Part shown: piece after piece, positions 46,830 to 57,690 of the stretch
How the letters are laid out: every line of letters starts with the position of its first letter
Numbering within the stretch: the first letter of the stretch is position 1
Assembly: GCA_028023455.1 (NCBI GenBank)
Contig: JAQFVV010000013.1
Coordinates: forward strand, 4,096,001-4,160,000
Direction of reading: 5' to 3'
Length of the DNA stretch: 64,000 nt
Source: Epiperipatus broadwayi
Taxonomy: Eukaryota; Onychophora; Udeonychophora; Euonychophora; Peripatidae
Position numbers and translations under genes: made by a program
Notes under the pieces: model-generated
The model's input: the letters and a program-made list of their open reading frames with translations, nothing else
What the model was told of the DNA's origin: nothing
Database searches by the model: none

Positions 46830-48900
46830 GTTGGCAGTTGTCTAGGAATTTGAAAGAGCTTCCATGTCTCTTTGAATAGCATTTTGGATAAGAGTATCTT
46901 GTCTTTTTCTTGAATTTTGATCAATAATTTAATGAATAATGTATCTGGATCTGGTTAAGGGAGTGTGAATTGTCTTTCACATCTCACTATCCATTTTGGC
47001 AACGTTAAGAAGATAGATAATCTTATTGTGGTAAAGTCTCTATTCTGAATACAATCTTTGAAGGATACTCCACTTTTGAGTTCTCATAAATGATGTTTTT
47101 AATCTTGCCCAGTCTGGTACATGTGTTAACAATGTGAATGAAGGTTTCATCATGATTCAAGCAGTTTGGACATAGGGTCTATATTGTTCAAGTATCTCTT
47201 GAAATGTAGGAAGTAGTTTATGTGCATAGCTTCAAGATTGACCTTAATTAGAAAGTCAAGATATGAGCTCCAGGATCCAGAATCTGAAAAGCATTGTGAT
47301 TTTATGGTTATAAATGCCAAGTTTGGGTTTGAATGTAGTTGGTGTGGGGTTAATATGGTGGTAGGCTTCTCAAATCATGATTTTTGAGTTAAATGATCTC
47401 TCTGATGAGTTGTTATATTGATGGGTCAGGTGAAGGATTTTGTCCAGCCAGCATGTTTTAATGGGTGGGGGATGGTCAGTTGGTTGAACTGTTTGAGTAA
47501 TTTGAGTGTATCTACATTTGTGTATTAAATTTAGTATAAGGGTGTGTGCCTTTTGATAGTATATAGCTGAAATTGAGTGAAATAACATTCCGTTTGTCTT
47601 CCTGTGATGCTGCATTCTGGACATTCTAATGGAGGCTACATGTCCCTTCCAGAACAGTTTGGGACAAAGTCTATTGATTTTTGTGATAAATGACTTGATG
47701 ATTGTCATGATTGGAAGGTAGTAAGCTATCTTTGCCATTATTTTCATATTTAAAAGGGCAATTTTTTTGGAATGGAGAGATATACTCTGGACAGGGTTTG
47801 AGTGATTCAACTTGTGGATTGTATACTGTGCTTTGCAGTTGTTTTGATATTGCCCTCTGTGATTTATAAAATTTGAGAACTCTAAAAAATCCTGGGGCTC
47901 TGCATGCAATTCTCTTCCCGAACATATCTTCCATATAGGTGACTTGGTAGGGTTAAATTTCAGCTGTGATGATTTGGAAGAATCTGTCAATAACTTTATA
48001 AAGGGTTGGTATGAGCTTTTATGATGGTAAAATGACAAGGATGACATCCATGTAGGCTATTGACTTTATGGTCTTTTTAATGCAGGGAACAAATACTCCA
48101 GGAAGGGAATTTTCGATTTCTTTTAAAAGAGGGTGTATATAGCAAATGAACAGGTTGGCACTAAGTGGGAAGCCTTGAGGTATTGAGATGTCTGGGGGTA
48201 AAGCTGTTGGTGAATGAACCATCCAGTGAAATATGAAAGTGCCTATTATGCAGTAGATTATCTAGAATTTGTATTATTTCTGTAGGGATCTCTAAGTCCT
48301 TCAGCAGGTCCAGGAAAATGCTAATGTTGATTGAGTTAAAGGCCTCAGAAATGTCCATCTGGATGGCAACTGGTTTAGAGAGCCTGTTTGTTCTAATATG
48401 GTCAAGTAGTATTTTAACTTTCCAATTGCAGTTAGAGGGTTTGATCCTTTCTTTGCATATTGGAATAGTATTATATGGTTTAATATTTTCTGTTGTATTT
48501 TTTCTTTGATCATCCCCTCAATGATTTTAATAAGGATAGGCATCATAGATATGGGTCTGATATTATGGATGCTGGTAGGATCTCGATTCTTTTCAATGAA
48601 TGTAACTAATGCTATGGGATAGAGATTTCTGATATCTTTTCTTTCAACAGAGAAGAAATTAATCATGTTCATTATGATCGGGATGGTAAAGTTGTTAAGG
48701 TGGGATAATAGAAACTTTGGTATGGCATGCTTCCTGGTATGAATTGCACTCTAATTGAACTTGATCAAAATTTTTTATTATTATCAGGGGAAAGTATAAA
48801 AAGTTTTTGTTTTCTTCCAAATAATTTAGCTAGATTATATAATTTGACCAAAAACTTTTTTTCGAGAGAGGTGTTTAAATGGAAAGTCATGATTAAATAT
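46830..48900 (-). mobile_element. L1/Tx1-like LINE, 5'-truncated, antisense in the intron
   Basis: Minus-strand fragments give, in order: NIRPISMMPILIKIIEGMIK (48,301-48,672); MDISEAFNSINISIFLDLLK, the A motif with its first Asp kept; ISIPQGFPLSANLFICYIHP, the B motif; YMDVILV, a shortened Y-x-D-D C motif; FWKGHVASIRMSRMQ in the thumb; and a C-terminal zinc finger C-x2-C-x8-H-x4-C (CPNCLNHDETFIHIVNTC, 47,119-47,172). The same blocks occur in the plus-strand element at 54,780-59,700, so the two are paralogous copies. No endonuclease is present upstream. Frameshifts separate all blocks. Confidence 0.75.
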
Positions 48901-49984
48901 TGACCAACTTACTATATGTAAAAATATTTTATCAAATTTTTGAGAATAACTTGAAAAAATGATCTTCCTGGATGTGCCTGGAAGCATCAGACATTTTTTT
49001 CCATTAATAAAGTGACTATTTGTATAGTGCCATATTAATTTGAAACCAATCCATGTATATATAATTCTTGTGTAATTTTAGACTATTTAATTCTGTTGAT
49101 CTACCAATGAGGTGATAGTAATGTCTAAAGAAAATAATATATAGAAAATTTGAATTATAACCATATATTATATAGCCTACATAAAAGCAGCTAGCTATAT
49201 TGACTAGTTTCTTTATAAATAAACATAGATATATAATTTAATAATTGGGATTTTCTTATTTCAATTAAACTTTTGAATCTTATTTAAGGATTATCAGGTA
49301 CTCCATTTTAATTCTAAATCCTCAAAAAGTCTTTCTGCAACTTAATGAAAACTGCTTTTCATCTCACGTGAAATGGTTGTACAAGCACAATCTCTCTTAA
49401 TGCTTAAATTTAATCATCAACTTGAAGATAACTAATAGTGATTTGTTGGGCTATTCCTAATGTTTTGATATCTCATTCTGAAGTCTCATTAAATATAATT
49501 TTATATCAAATTGTATTCATGTTGATAATTTGTATATTACCATTAAAAACTTTAATTGCCTTTATGTGTATCTAACCGATTGTATGCATTTTGACCTTTA
49601 TTTTTTCGATTGTTATTCACTTTTATAATTGTTTAAATGTAAATATTCTTGTTTGTTTCTTTTTTTTTACATAATTATCATTAGATTTAATTGGTCCAAA
49701 ATTCTATTTAATCTAATTAAAAAACGTGTCATATGATCTTAAATCTGATTCTTATTTTCTCCAAAAATTATCTATAGTGAAATTTTTTTTATTCTTCAAA
49801 GCTTTTTATTTTATATGAAGTTCTTATTAAGGAATTTTTACTTCTAAGATAAAACGCCTCTGTCCTTTTTTATCTAATAGATGATGTTTTTTAAATAGAA
49901 AAATCTAGTTGATAAACAATTTATTCTCTTTTTTTACTCTCTCTTTTTATGACATTAAACTAATGATATTTATTACTTCTGTAG

Positions 49985-50058
49985 ATCCTAACCCATTTTT
50001 GCATATTCTAAAGTCTCTGAAAACTGAAATAACTGCTAATTATAAAAGAGATGTGGAG
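49985..50058 (+). CDS. Second coding exon of the unrecognised host gene
   Basis: A pyrimidine-rich acceptor (TTATTACTTCTGTAG) precedes 74 bases ending GTGGAG, followed by the donor GTAGGT, itself in a triplicated GGTA run. With the single base carried over from 41,872 the exon encodes DPNPFLHILKSLKTEITANY followed by KRDVE, fully open, ending at phase 0. The peptide is an amphipathic helical stretch with normal codon use and no similarity I recognise. The next exon would start in phase 0; none was found with confidence before 64,000, so intron 2 is either longer than 14 kb or the next exon is too short to see. Confidence 0.55.
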
Positions 50059-51759
50059 GTAGGTAGGTAGAGATAATTTTTCAATGAGATTTTTAAATAT
50101 TGGCTTTATCTATCTAGACTATCATTAAGTACATTTGAAAATTCTTCAACAAAAAGTATTTCTATTTCCTAGAATGGATTCAGTATTTGGTGAATGATTA
50201 ATCTGTATTGTTATTAGATTGACTTTAGGTCATTTTGTTCTTTATAGATTTCCATTTTGTGACACTTTCAACATTGACTTAAAGGAATTTTAAATAATTT
50301 TTCAGTTGTAAAGAATATTTTTCTATAAATAATCATATGAAGAATGTTACCCAATCCTTTTTCTGTCCACAGAATTTGTAAATATTATAGGATAACTGGG
50401 CAAATAAGAAAATACATCAATAGATAAATGATTTTTAAACCAAATTGACTGTTTATAAAAACATAAATATTATTATAATAATCATATATTCAAGTTTTTT
50501 TTTTTTTGGGGGGGGGGGTATTAATACATCCATTATCTTAACTTCAATATATTACAACTATTTACAACTACAGAAAGTCACAGCATTCTTTTTCACTAGA
50601 CATACTTTTCATAACAACTTTTGCTCATCAGATGGTCTAGAGATATTGAACACCTGAATGTGTTCTCACATTACATCCCTTTCACACAAGATTATGATTG
50701 ATTTTTATCCATTTTTAATATCTTATTATTGCACTGTACAGATATTTTAAGTTGTTTTAGTTTTTATCAATGGTTGCATTAATATGTATGCACGTGTCCT
50801 ATCACTATCAATCAAAACAAAGGTGTGATTTTCTAGAGATATTCCTCCAGATTTAGTTTCTTTAAAAAAATTAAATGAATGCAAATTAGCTCCACATCAT
50901 TCTTTAATCTTAACTGTATACAACTGTTTTGTATTTTGTTTTTAATTTCTGATTGTCAAACTTTCAACAGGTATAACCAAATAATTATAATTTATATTCT
51001 ATGATTTCAATAAAAAATATTCTACTTCATTTTGATGCAACTTTTTATTGAAATTTTTGCATATTCTCAATATTTTTTTGGAACATTTATTTTCAAAATC
51101 TAAAAATTTTCCCACTGAATCTTAAGTGATTATCTATGTTAAAATTTGGAGACTCGTTTAGTAAATATGCATAAATCTAACGTAGTTTATTTTATTTATG
51201 TATTTATGTAAATGTATAATTTTTTAATGATTAATTGCAACATAAACATCTTTATAAAATGATAAGCAACATTTTCTAATACTAATCTAATGCAGAGAGG
51301 AATATAGTATTATAAATAACAACCTTTGCAACAAATTAACAACTTGCACCTGGGTCATTCACTAATTAAATATATATGAGTTCTTCTTAGATATACAGAA
51401 AATAACAAAATGGCCTACAAGTCACAGTGAGAGAGATTAATCTGTAGACTTTTACAGAGAATAATAATTGAAAACTTAAAAACAATATTGGAGAAGTGAA
51501 TTGGAAATAAGTCAATTTATATATACATATCTTAAAACCAGTCAACATTTAGACATTCCCAATATCAATAACAATCAATAATCTTAAACAGTTGTCAAGG
51601 CAACCAATACCACCTTTATTTATGGTTTAATAAATTTATGTAGACACTAAAGATTGCAACTTGATCACAGAGATTGAAATTTTTGATACAAAGAAATTTA
51701 AAGGATAAAAATCTCCAAAAATTTAATTGTTTTTTTTTCATATTATTGTAGCAATATCT
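50059..51759. other. Predicted intron 2 sequence, AT-rich, nothing identified
   Basis: A T13/G11 homopolymer junction lies at 50,495-50,518. The frame crossing it (50,445-50,657) has no coding character. Confidence 0.4.
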
Positions 51760-52330
51760 TGACTTCTAGGAACATGTCAACAGCAATTTCATTCCAACCT
51801 TTCAATTCTTTAAAATGTTGCCAGTAATAATTTGTTTTCACCTATGCGTTTTGCTTTTTATTACTCCAATATACATTTCTTCATACTTTACTGTCTTCAT
51901 TCAAGTGCCCAAGCTTTTAATATATAAGCACTAGCCAAACTCATTTATTAAAGCCTTCTAAAAATAAAAAATATTTCCTTTTAAGTTATTTCTACCAAAA
52001 GCACTCCACATATTTTTACGTATTTTAATTAATTTCACCCTTTACATTTCCATCAGTACTAATAAGCCAATTTAAGTCCTTGTAAATGTTAATTTTTTTC
52101 AAATTTATTACTATCAGTCTTTCTTGTTTTTGTTTTGTTTTGTAAAACCATTGAATGATTACTCTTTTAACACATATCGTAGTAGCTCTTTGAGAAATAC
52201 TAAAGAAAATTTCTTTGAAAAATTCTTTTGCATACGTCATGAGATTATTTCTTTCTTTTTTTTTTATTAGTAATAATGACATCTCTTTTTATTACCAAAA
52301 CAACTTTTTCCCAATATGTTGTTTTATACT
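51760..52330 (-). mobile_element. LINE family A fragment
   Basis: It aligns with 22,600-23,150 in the minus orientation. Anchors include TTCATTCAAGTGCCCAAG, CCTTTTAAGTTATTTCTACC, AAAGCACTCCA and AATTTATTACTATCAGTCTTT. It covers the post-palm region without the 3' tail motif. The open frame at 52,025-52,282 is a remnant of it, without a recognisable intact domain. Confidence 0.55.
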
Positions 52331-53340
52331 TTGAAACTTTTCTTCTTTCTTTGCCATTTAAATAATTATTTTTCCTTCTGCCATCATCAATGCTTTTACT
52401 CTTTTCGTTTTTATTTTACAGAATTCTAGATATTCAATTCTTCAAAATAAATAAATTCGAAATATTTTTATATTCCTTTTTATTTCCATGTTTAATTGAA
52501 TTGTTAAATGTTTTAGAAAAATTCAAATACAACTATAAGTAAAATTACCTCGTCGTCACAAACCGTCAACACACCCTATTTACGAAAATTGCTTTCTTTT
52601 TTTTTTTATTTCCTTAGGATTTCTAAAAAGAACTGAAGGTTCTTTTAGTTAATAATAAATTTATTTTTACTGCTTTATTAATTCTATATCAAAAATAGGC
52701 TGAACTAATGAAAAATAACTGGTTTCACCAGACATTAGCCACCAGAATGTAATATGAGAACAATACTGATTTTCTAATTATTTCAGATATTATATAGCTT
52801 AAAATAAGTTGATGTTCAAACCAAGTTTCATTTAATAGTAAGTTAATTGCACTTAATTCCTCTAATCGTAATAGTTATATTTCCAGATATATTATTGATG
52901 TATTGATACACTTTCTCTTTGTTGGCTAAAGGATTGTCTCATAATGACAGATTTATTTATATATAAATGGAGTAACACTTATTTAATATGGATACCATTT
53001 TCTATTTCTTTCTTAGGAAATATCATCCTTACAAACTTATGTTTAATCCTTTCTTAAAGCAAATAAACAAAAAAAAATCATATTCTCCCTGTTACTGCTT
53101 GTTGTAGAAGAATGCAAAACATGAGTATTTTGATATTAATCGCATATGTGTAATTATCTTTGAGTAATTAAATGTATTCTATGGAGATAAGATACACAAT
53201 TATGAAAGTAATGGACAATAAGCAGTATGAACATCAGCAGTCATGGGATTAAATCTATGTTATAATAATATTAAATAGTGCTATCACACCTATAATGTAA
53301 AGCTGTATAATTAATATCAATTAGTCAATTAAAATAGCTG
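52331..53340. other. AT-rich stretch, nothing identified
   Basis: No gene or element could be supported between the family A fragment and the Penelope-like end. Confidence 0.4.
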
Positions 53341-53343
53341 AGT

Positions 53344-53375
53344 GCTTTCGAGAAACTGTACTTCTCGTAAGCCAG
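53344..53375 (-). other. Hairpin downstream of the Penelope-like endonuclease
   Basis: On the minus strand CTGGCTTAC is followed by the stem GAGAA/TTCTC with loop GTACAGT, then GAAAGC. The stem extends to six pairs, CGAGAA/TTCTCG, at 53,349-53,354 and 53,362-53,367. It lies about 60 bases beyond the end of the endonuclease frame. The layout parallels the hairpins at 33,920 and 42,252. Penelope-like elements are known to carry hammerhead motifs, but the CUGAUGA core is absent here. Confidence 0.3.
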
Positions 53376-53435
53376 TTCTGACTCGTTCATTGAAATCATT
53401 CTATCAGTATAATATGCAAACTCTATGCAGATGAG

Positions 53436-53864
53436 TCAATTAGACCATCTTTTTGATATAGCAAAACATGCTTCTTTAGGATTAATGGCAAAGGAGTCCT
53501 CTGCTATGAAGTAAGCCTCCTTCAGCTTATGCTTAACATCATGCCTCTCAGTACAAACCAATTTTGCAGATGTGGTTTCAAACTCATGTCCTGATACTTT
53601 TTGATGTTGTGCAAACATTGAAGTCCATTCTGGGTTAGTATGTGACTTATTATATCTATAATTATGCTGTGACAACCTAGTAGCTATGGTGGCTCTGGTT
53701 TCACCATAGTATGAAGCTTTGCATCCATTGTGAGGGCATGCCACCCTATACACGGCCTGTGAGGTCTGATCTGAAGCTATAGTGTCTTTTGTGTTGTTAA
53801 TAAGCCTATTAGTTGAGCTTGATGTATGAAAACTAGTAGAAATTAGAAGTTCAAATAGACACAT
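53436..53864 (-). CDS. GIY-YIG endonuclease end of a Penelope-like retroelement (5'-truncated)
   Basis: The 142-codon frame carries a GIY-YIG nuclease: AVYRVACPHNGCKASYYGET holds the first strands (V-Y-R-V-x-C-P and Y-Y-G-E-T). RATIATRLSQHNYRY supplies the catalytic Arg and the following His. KLKEAYFIAEDSFAIN supplies the catalytic Glu and the terminal Asn. Cys residues before the YYG motif match the linker finger of Penelope-like (PLE) endonucleases, which nick the target for reverse transcription. No RT domain is readable upstream (53,865-54,780), so this is a 5'-truncated PLE. The first 30 residues may not belong to the domain. It is unusually intact, with one open frame, suggesting a comparatively recent insertion or selection. 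Confidence 0.75.
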   Translation of the reverse strand: MCLFELLISTSFHTSSSTNRLINNTKDTIASDQTSQAVYRVACPHNGCKASYYGETRATIATRLSQHNYRYNKSHTNPEWTSMFAQHQKVSGHEFETTSAKLVCTERHDVKHKLKEAYFIAEDSFAINPKEACFAISKRWSN

Positions 53865-54779
53865 ACTTCAAAGATTTTCATTAATTAAAACTCGGTTTAA
53901 AACATCCCTGAATATTTACTTTAATAATTTTTATGATATCTATCAAATGCTTTCATTATACTAGGATAAATTGGGCTGAAGAAAACAGAAAATGGAAATA
54001 AATGGAAAAATCATGCTTTTCTCCATCCAATTTAAGTTTCTTTTAAAAATTTTACAAGCAAAGAAAAAATAAAATTACATGTTTATGTTCAGAATATGAC
54101 AATAAGAGGAAATGATTAACTTTTTTATAATAATAAATAATAATTGTAACTTGAGGCCACTTAAAAACTGAATTAAATATGAACTTCAATTAATTGATTC
54201 GACATGTTTCACATACAGTTATAACATTAAGTTAATTGTTGTAGATCTTCGAATATTTGTTTTTTTTTCTTGAATAATGATGTTTAACAAAGATAGAATA
54301 GTATCTAGATTTTCCAACAATATTATCACATTTCTGGAATATTTTTTCTTAAGTAATATGGATTAGTTGTTTCTGAATCCATCACTATACTCTCTTGATT
54401 TTCAATTTTATTTTTAAGTAGACAGATTAGTTAGTGATGTTGTTGTAGTCTAGATTAATATATCAAAAGAAAGACTTCACAATCTATCATTTCAGAGCTT
54501 AATTTGGTAGGGTTCTTCCAGTATGGCATCCTTTTACCTTTAAGGAATTTATATAACAAAGACAAATATTAGCCCACTTCTAGAAGCCTCCTGCCAATTA
54601 TTACTCAGACACTATCAACTTCAATAAGATATTTCATAGTTAACTTATTGCCTTCCTGTCATCATGATTAGCAATAGAATCATTTGCTAACTTTATGATT
54701 GCTGTTACAATATTCTCTTCTTTTTTTATGGTTTCAACTGGATTTATGTTTAATGGCTTGGTTTTACCTTAATATTCAG
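53865..54779. other. AT-rich stretch, nothing identified
   Basis: No RT motifs of the Penelope-like element and no other gene could be read here on either strand. Confidence 0.4.
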
Positions 54780-54839
54780 AACTATTGATCCCAAACTAAC
54801 ACAACAAAATTCAAATAAGCAACTAAGATCAAACAGTAA

Positions 54840-56951
54840 AAATTCGAATCCGTTCGTAAACATTGGGAAAACGAAAAAAAATATGTAACCAAAAATACTT
54901 CTAATTTAATATCTGCTAACAAAATTCATTTTTCCAGTTTTCAACCTTCCGAGCGGCCGAGAAAGCACTCAGACCCATTTTTAAGATCTAAAAATTCACA
55001 TCTAGACAATAGAAAACCATCTCAATCTCCCACCAAAATCATATCATAGCAGCAACAATATGAAAATTATGAGAGTTTTTCTGTAGATAATCAAAATCGT
55101 TTATTACAACGGTCACAGAGTTTGAAACAGAAAGTTTCTCAGAGACTAAACAGTGGAGTTAAAATCACAGAATCCGACTCCTCAGGTAATTATCTAAATT
55201 TTGATACCAGAACCAATAATCCACTCCAAGTAGAACAAACTTCCCAAAACGATTTTCCACTATTACCGTCTAAAATAACATCGCAAGGTTTTAACGATAA
55301 TAACAAACAGTCCTATGCGACAGTTATAAGTAAAAATAAATTCAGCACACTAAACCAAATTCCCTCCTCCTACTCTGTACAATTAGGATCACTTGATTTG
55401 TATGAGGAAGAACTTGCCACCTTAATTAATAAAGAAAACGCTTTGCTTCCAAACTTATCAAACACTCAAAGCTTATTGAATAATCATCAAAGAATCAGTT
55501 TCGAGTTTAATGCAAGAATTCCATCAATTCTGTTTTACTCTTTTTTACATTACTCAAGTGATAATGCCTTCATCCTCACCACAACTTATAACAATTGTCA
55601 GCTCTTCACATTCCCCACTGATGACTTTTTCCAACTGCTGAAAGACTCTAATCTAGGAGATGCCATCAGAAGGGTATATCACTACCCAAACAGAAGATAC
55701 TTTATCATTGAATTTTATAACATATTACAGAAAGAAAACTTCAAGAGACAGCACCTGACTCTGAATCAACATTACCTTATAACAATAAACATGAACAGGC
55801 CTAGGTTCGCCTATGGCCTTGTGAAAAGCTGTTATCGCAACTTTACCCAGACAGATCTTCAAAAGTTGCTAAACAAATATGGTGAAATTACTGATTTTAA
55901 ATTCCTGGTTGAGAAAAGATCTGGTCTTGAATTACCTTTCATCACCGCAGCTTTTACCATCAAACTTGCTAAGGGCTACACTCCAATTGACATTCCATCT
56001 ACATTTGAGGAAGTCAAGTGCCCCCTTTATATTTCTATATGTGGAGTGCAGAGCCAGTGTTTCACTTGTGGAGAGCACACTCACCTGGTCAAGGCATGCC
56101 CTAAAAAAATATGTGCCCTCTGCAAAGTTGGAAACCAAACCTCACCTCAAGACTCTAATACTGATCAACAAGTAGAAAACACAGCATTTACACAACAGCC
56201 TGTTCTACATCAAATATATCATCAATCATCAGAACATTTAAATTTAGACACAAGCTTGACTAAGTTAACGTACCAGCAGTTACAATTTAACACCTAAGTT
56301 AACCTACCAGTAGTTACAATTTAACACCTCAACAATCAATAGAGAATGGCTTAAAATCCAATACAGTATTTATACAACAGCCTGCACTACATCAAGCACA
56401 TCATCAATCATCAGAACAACAATTTAGATACAAACTCGACTGAGTCAATCTACCAGCAGCTACAATTCAATACTTCTCAACAATCAATAGAGAATGGCTT
56501 AAGATCTGATACTAGTTTAAAGAAGCAGAATTCCCAACAGCTACTATCTACCACTGCTCTTCAACAATTCGATGAAACTCATCAAGTGAAGCCTACCCTT
56601 GATAAAGTTCAAAATCAAAAATATCCATCACTAATTCAGCCAATGCAAACCAATCAAGATGCTTCAAACAGCAAGAGAAAGATTCAAGACTCCTCTGGGT
56701 CCCAGCAAGAAGAAAACAACCTTTCCAATGTTGACTCTGACACAGGATTGAGAGCCTTTCAAACCAGAATTACCAGACATCAAAAGCAGCAAAAAAAGAG
56801 GGGAAATAAGAGAACCATAGCACTTAACCAAGCTAAAAATCTCACTGACGAAAAACTTGTTTATTCAGATGACCAGTCATCAATATTAAGTAACAACTCT
56901 TCACTGCATCCCAGTCATCACCTGCTAATGGATGAACTTTCTGATCAATAG
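54840..56951 (+). pseudogene. LINE ORF1 (Gag-like RNA-binding protein), interrupted
   Basis: One frame is open from 54,840 with a single TAG at 55,047-55,049, and from 55,050 to the TAA at 56,295-56,297. No ATG precedes the globular part, so the true start is lost or lies upstream. The Ser/Pro/Asn-rich N-terminus is followed by an RRM-like region (RFAYGLVKSCYRNFTQTDLQ, then KYGEITDFKFLVEK) and a CCHC knuckle CFTCGEHTHLVKAC. Counting from 55,122, that knuckle spans residues 313-326, and a second Cys pair, CALC, lies at 331-334. Tandem duplications at 56,181-56,520 break the frame. The Gln/Asn-rich tail (56,586-56,951), ending MDELSDQ, resumes in the same frame. The product would bind the element's RNA. 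Confidence 0.7.
56181..56500 (+). repeat. Nested tandem duplications inside ORF1
   Basis: ACAGCATTTACACAACAGCC (56,181) recurs as ACAGTATTTATACAACAGCC (56,363), a period of 182 bases. Inside the first unit a 34-base block starting AAGTTAACGTACCAG (56,262) is immediately repeated (56,296). Because 34 is not a multiple of three, the second copy brings in the TAA at 56,295-56,297 that ends the 391-codon frame. Confidence 0.75.
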
Positions 56952-56982
56952 TTCTTCAGTTTGTACACTTCTTAATCAGTAA

Positions 56983-57690
56983 ACAATTACGCAAATCAAA
57001 ATTGGTGGTGTCAATGTCAGAGGTCTGAATTCCCTTAAATGTGTCTATGCCATCAAAAACTGGTTGCAGAAATCCAAGCTTCAAGTTGTATGCTTTGCAG
57101 AGACAAAGTTACACATCAACTCAAACTATCAAATATCACAGCTAATGCAACAAATGGGTTCATTTCACTATGTTCCATCTCAAACTGCCTCCTTTGGGGT
57201 TGCTTTCTTTATCAGCAAACAATTGGCCTATACTAAACTCAAAACACTATATCTTGACAAAGACTTCCTGATGATCTAAATCTCCTCAAACTACATACTT
57301 AATATAATATACTTATACATTAACAGTGAGCTAGTGTTCGCACATTCAACCTTAAACAAGATTAATTCCCTTCTGTCTTCTGACAAGTCTCCAACAATAC
57401 TTTTTGGAGACTTTAATATGAGTTGTACCAAGTTCAACCTCAAATACCTCCATCTTCTAAACAGTTTTTCTCGTGGAGAAGGCTGTTTCCCACCTAATGC
57501 CTTCTCCTTTTACACACGTCAAACAACTTCCCTCATAGATCTACTGTATTATTCACCAGAAATTCATTACAACCTCAATGCAACTCTTCATCTAGTTCCA
57601 TTCACAGATCATCTAGCCATGCAACTCTCACTGATGTTTGATTCAAATTACTCAATTCAATCTCAACTTTCTCTCATAATCAGATTATTA
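56983..57690 (+). pseudogene. LINE ORF2 apurinic-type endonuclease domain
   Basis: The frame opens right after a stop at 56,980 and reads IGGVNVRGLNSL (the N of motif I), QVVCFAETKL (the catalytic Glu), SFGVAFFISKQL, then after a single TAA at 57,277-57,279 ILFGDFNMSC (the D-x-N motif), TTSLIDLLYYSPE and VPFTDHLAMQLSL (the final D-H pair). All hallmark residues of the APE-like nuclease that nicks target DNA are visible. Apart from that one nonsense codon the domain is intact. It begins about 30 bases downstream of ORF1, and no ATG is present at the start of the frame. Confidence 0.75.

Larger units (their letters stand above)
41873..49984 (+). other. Predicted intron 1 (8.1 kb) of the host gene
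   Basis: It is bounded by GTAAGT and by a TTATTACTTCTGTAG acceptor with a branch-like CTAATGA upstream. It contains a foldback insertion (42,032-42,451), an imperfect palindrome (42,750-42,965), a decayed coding copy (43,104-43,800) and an antisense LINE (46,830-48,900). Between these, 43,801-46,829 and 48,901-49,984 show nothing beyond AT-rich sequence, a TA repeat at 44,286-44,302, a CA-rich run at 46,260-46,290 and a G12 run at 46,510-46,521. Confidence 0.45.

Noticed and set aside
55932-56138. 68-codon open frame on the minus strand
   Set aside because: It is antisense to the conserved ORF1 region of the L1/Tx1-like element.
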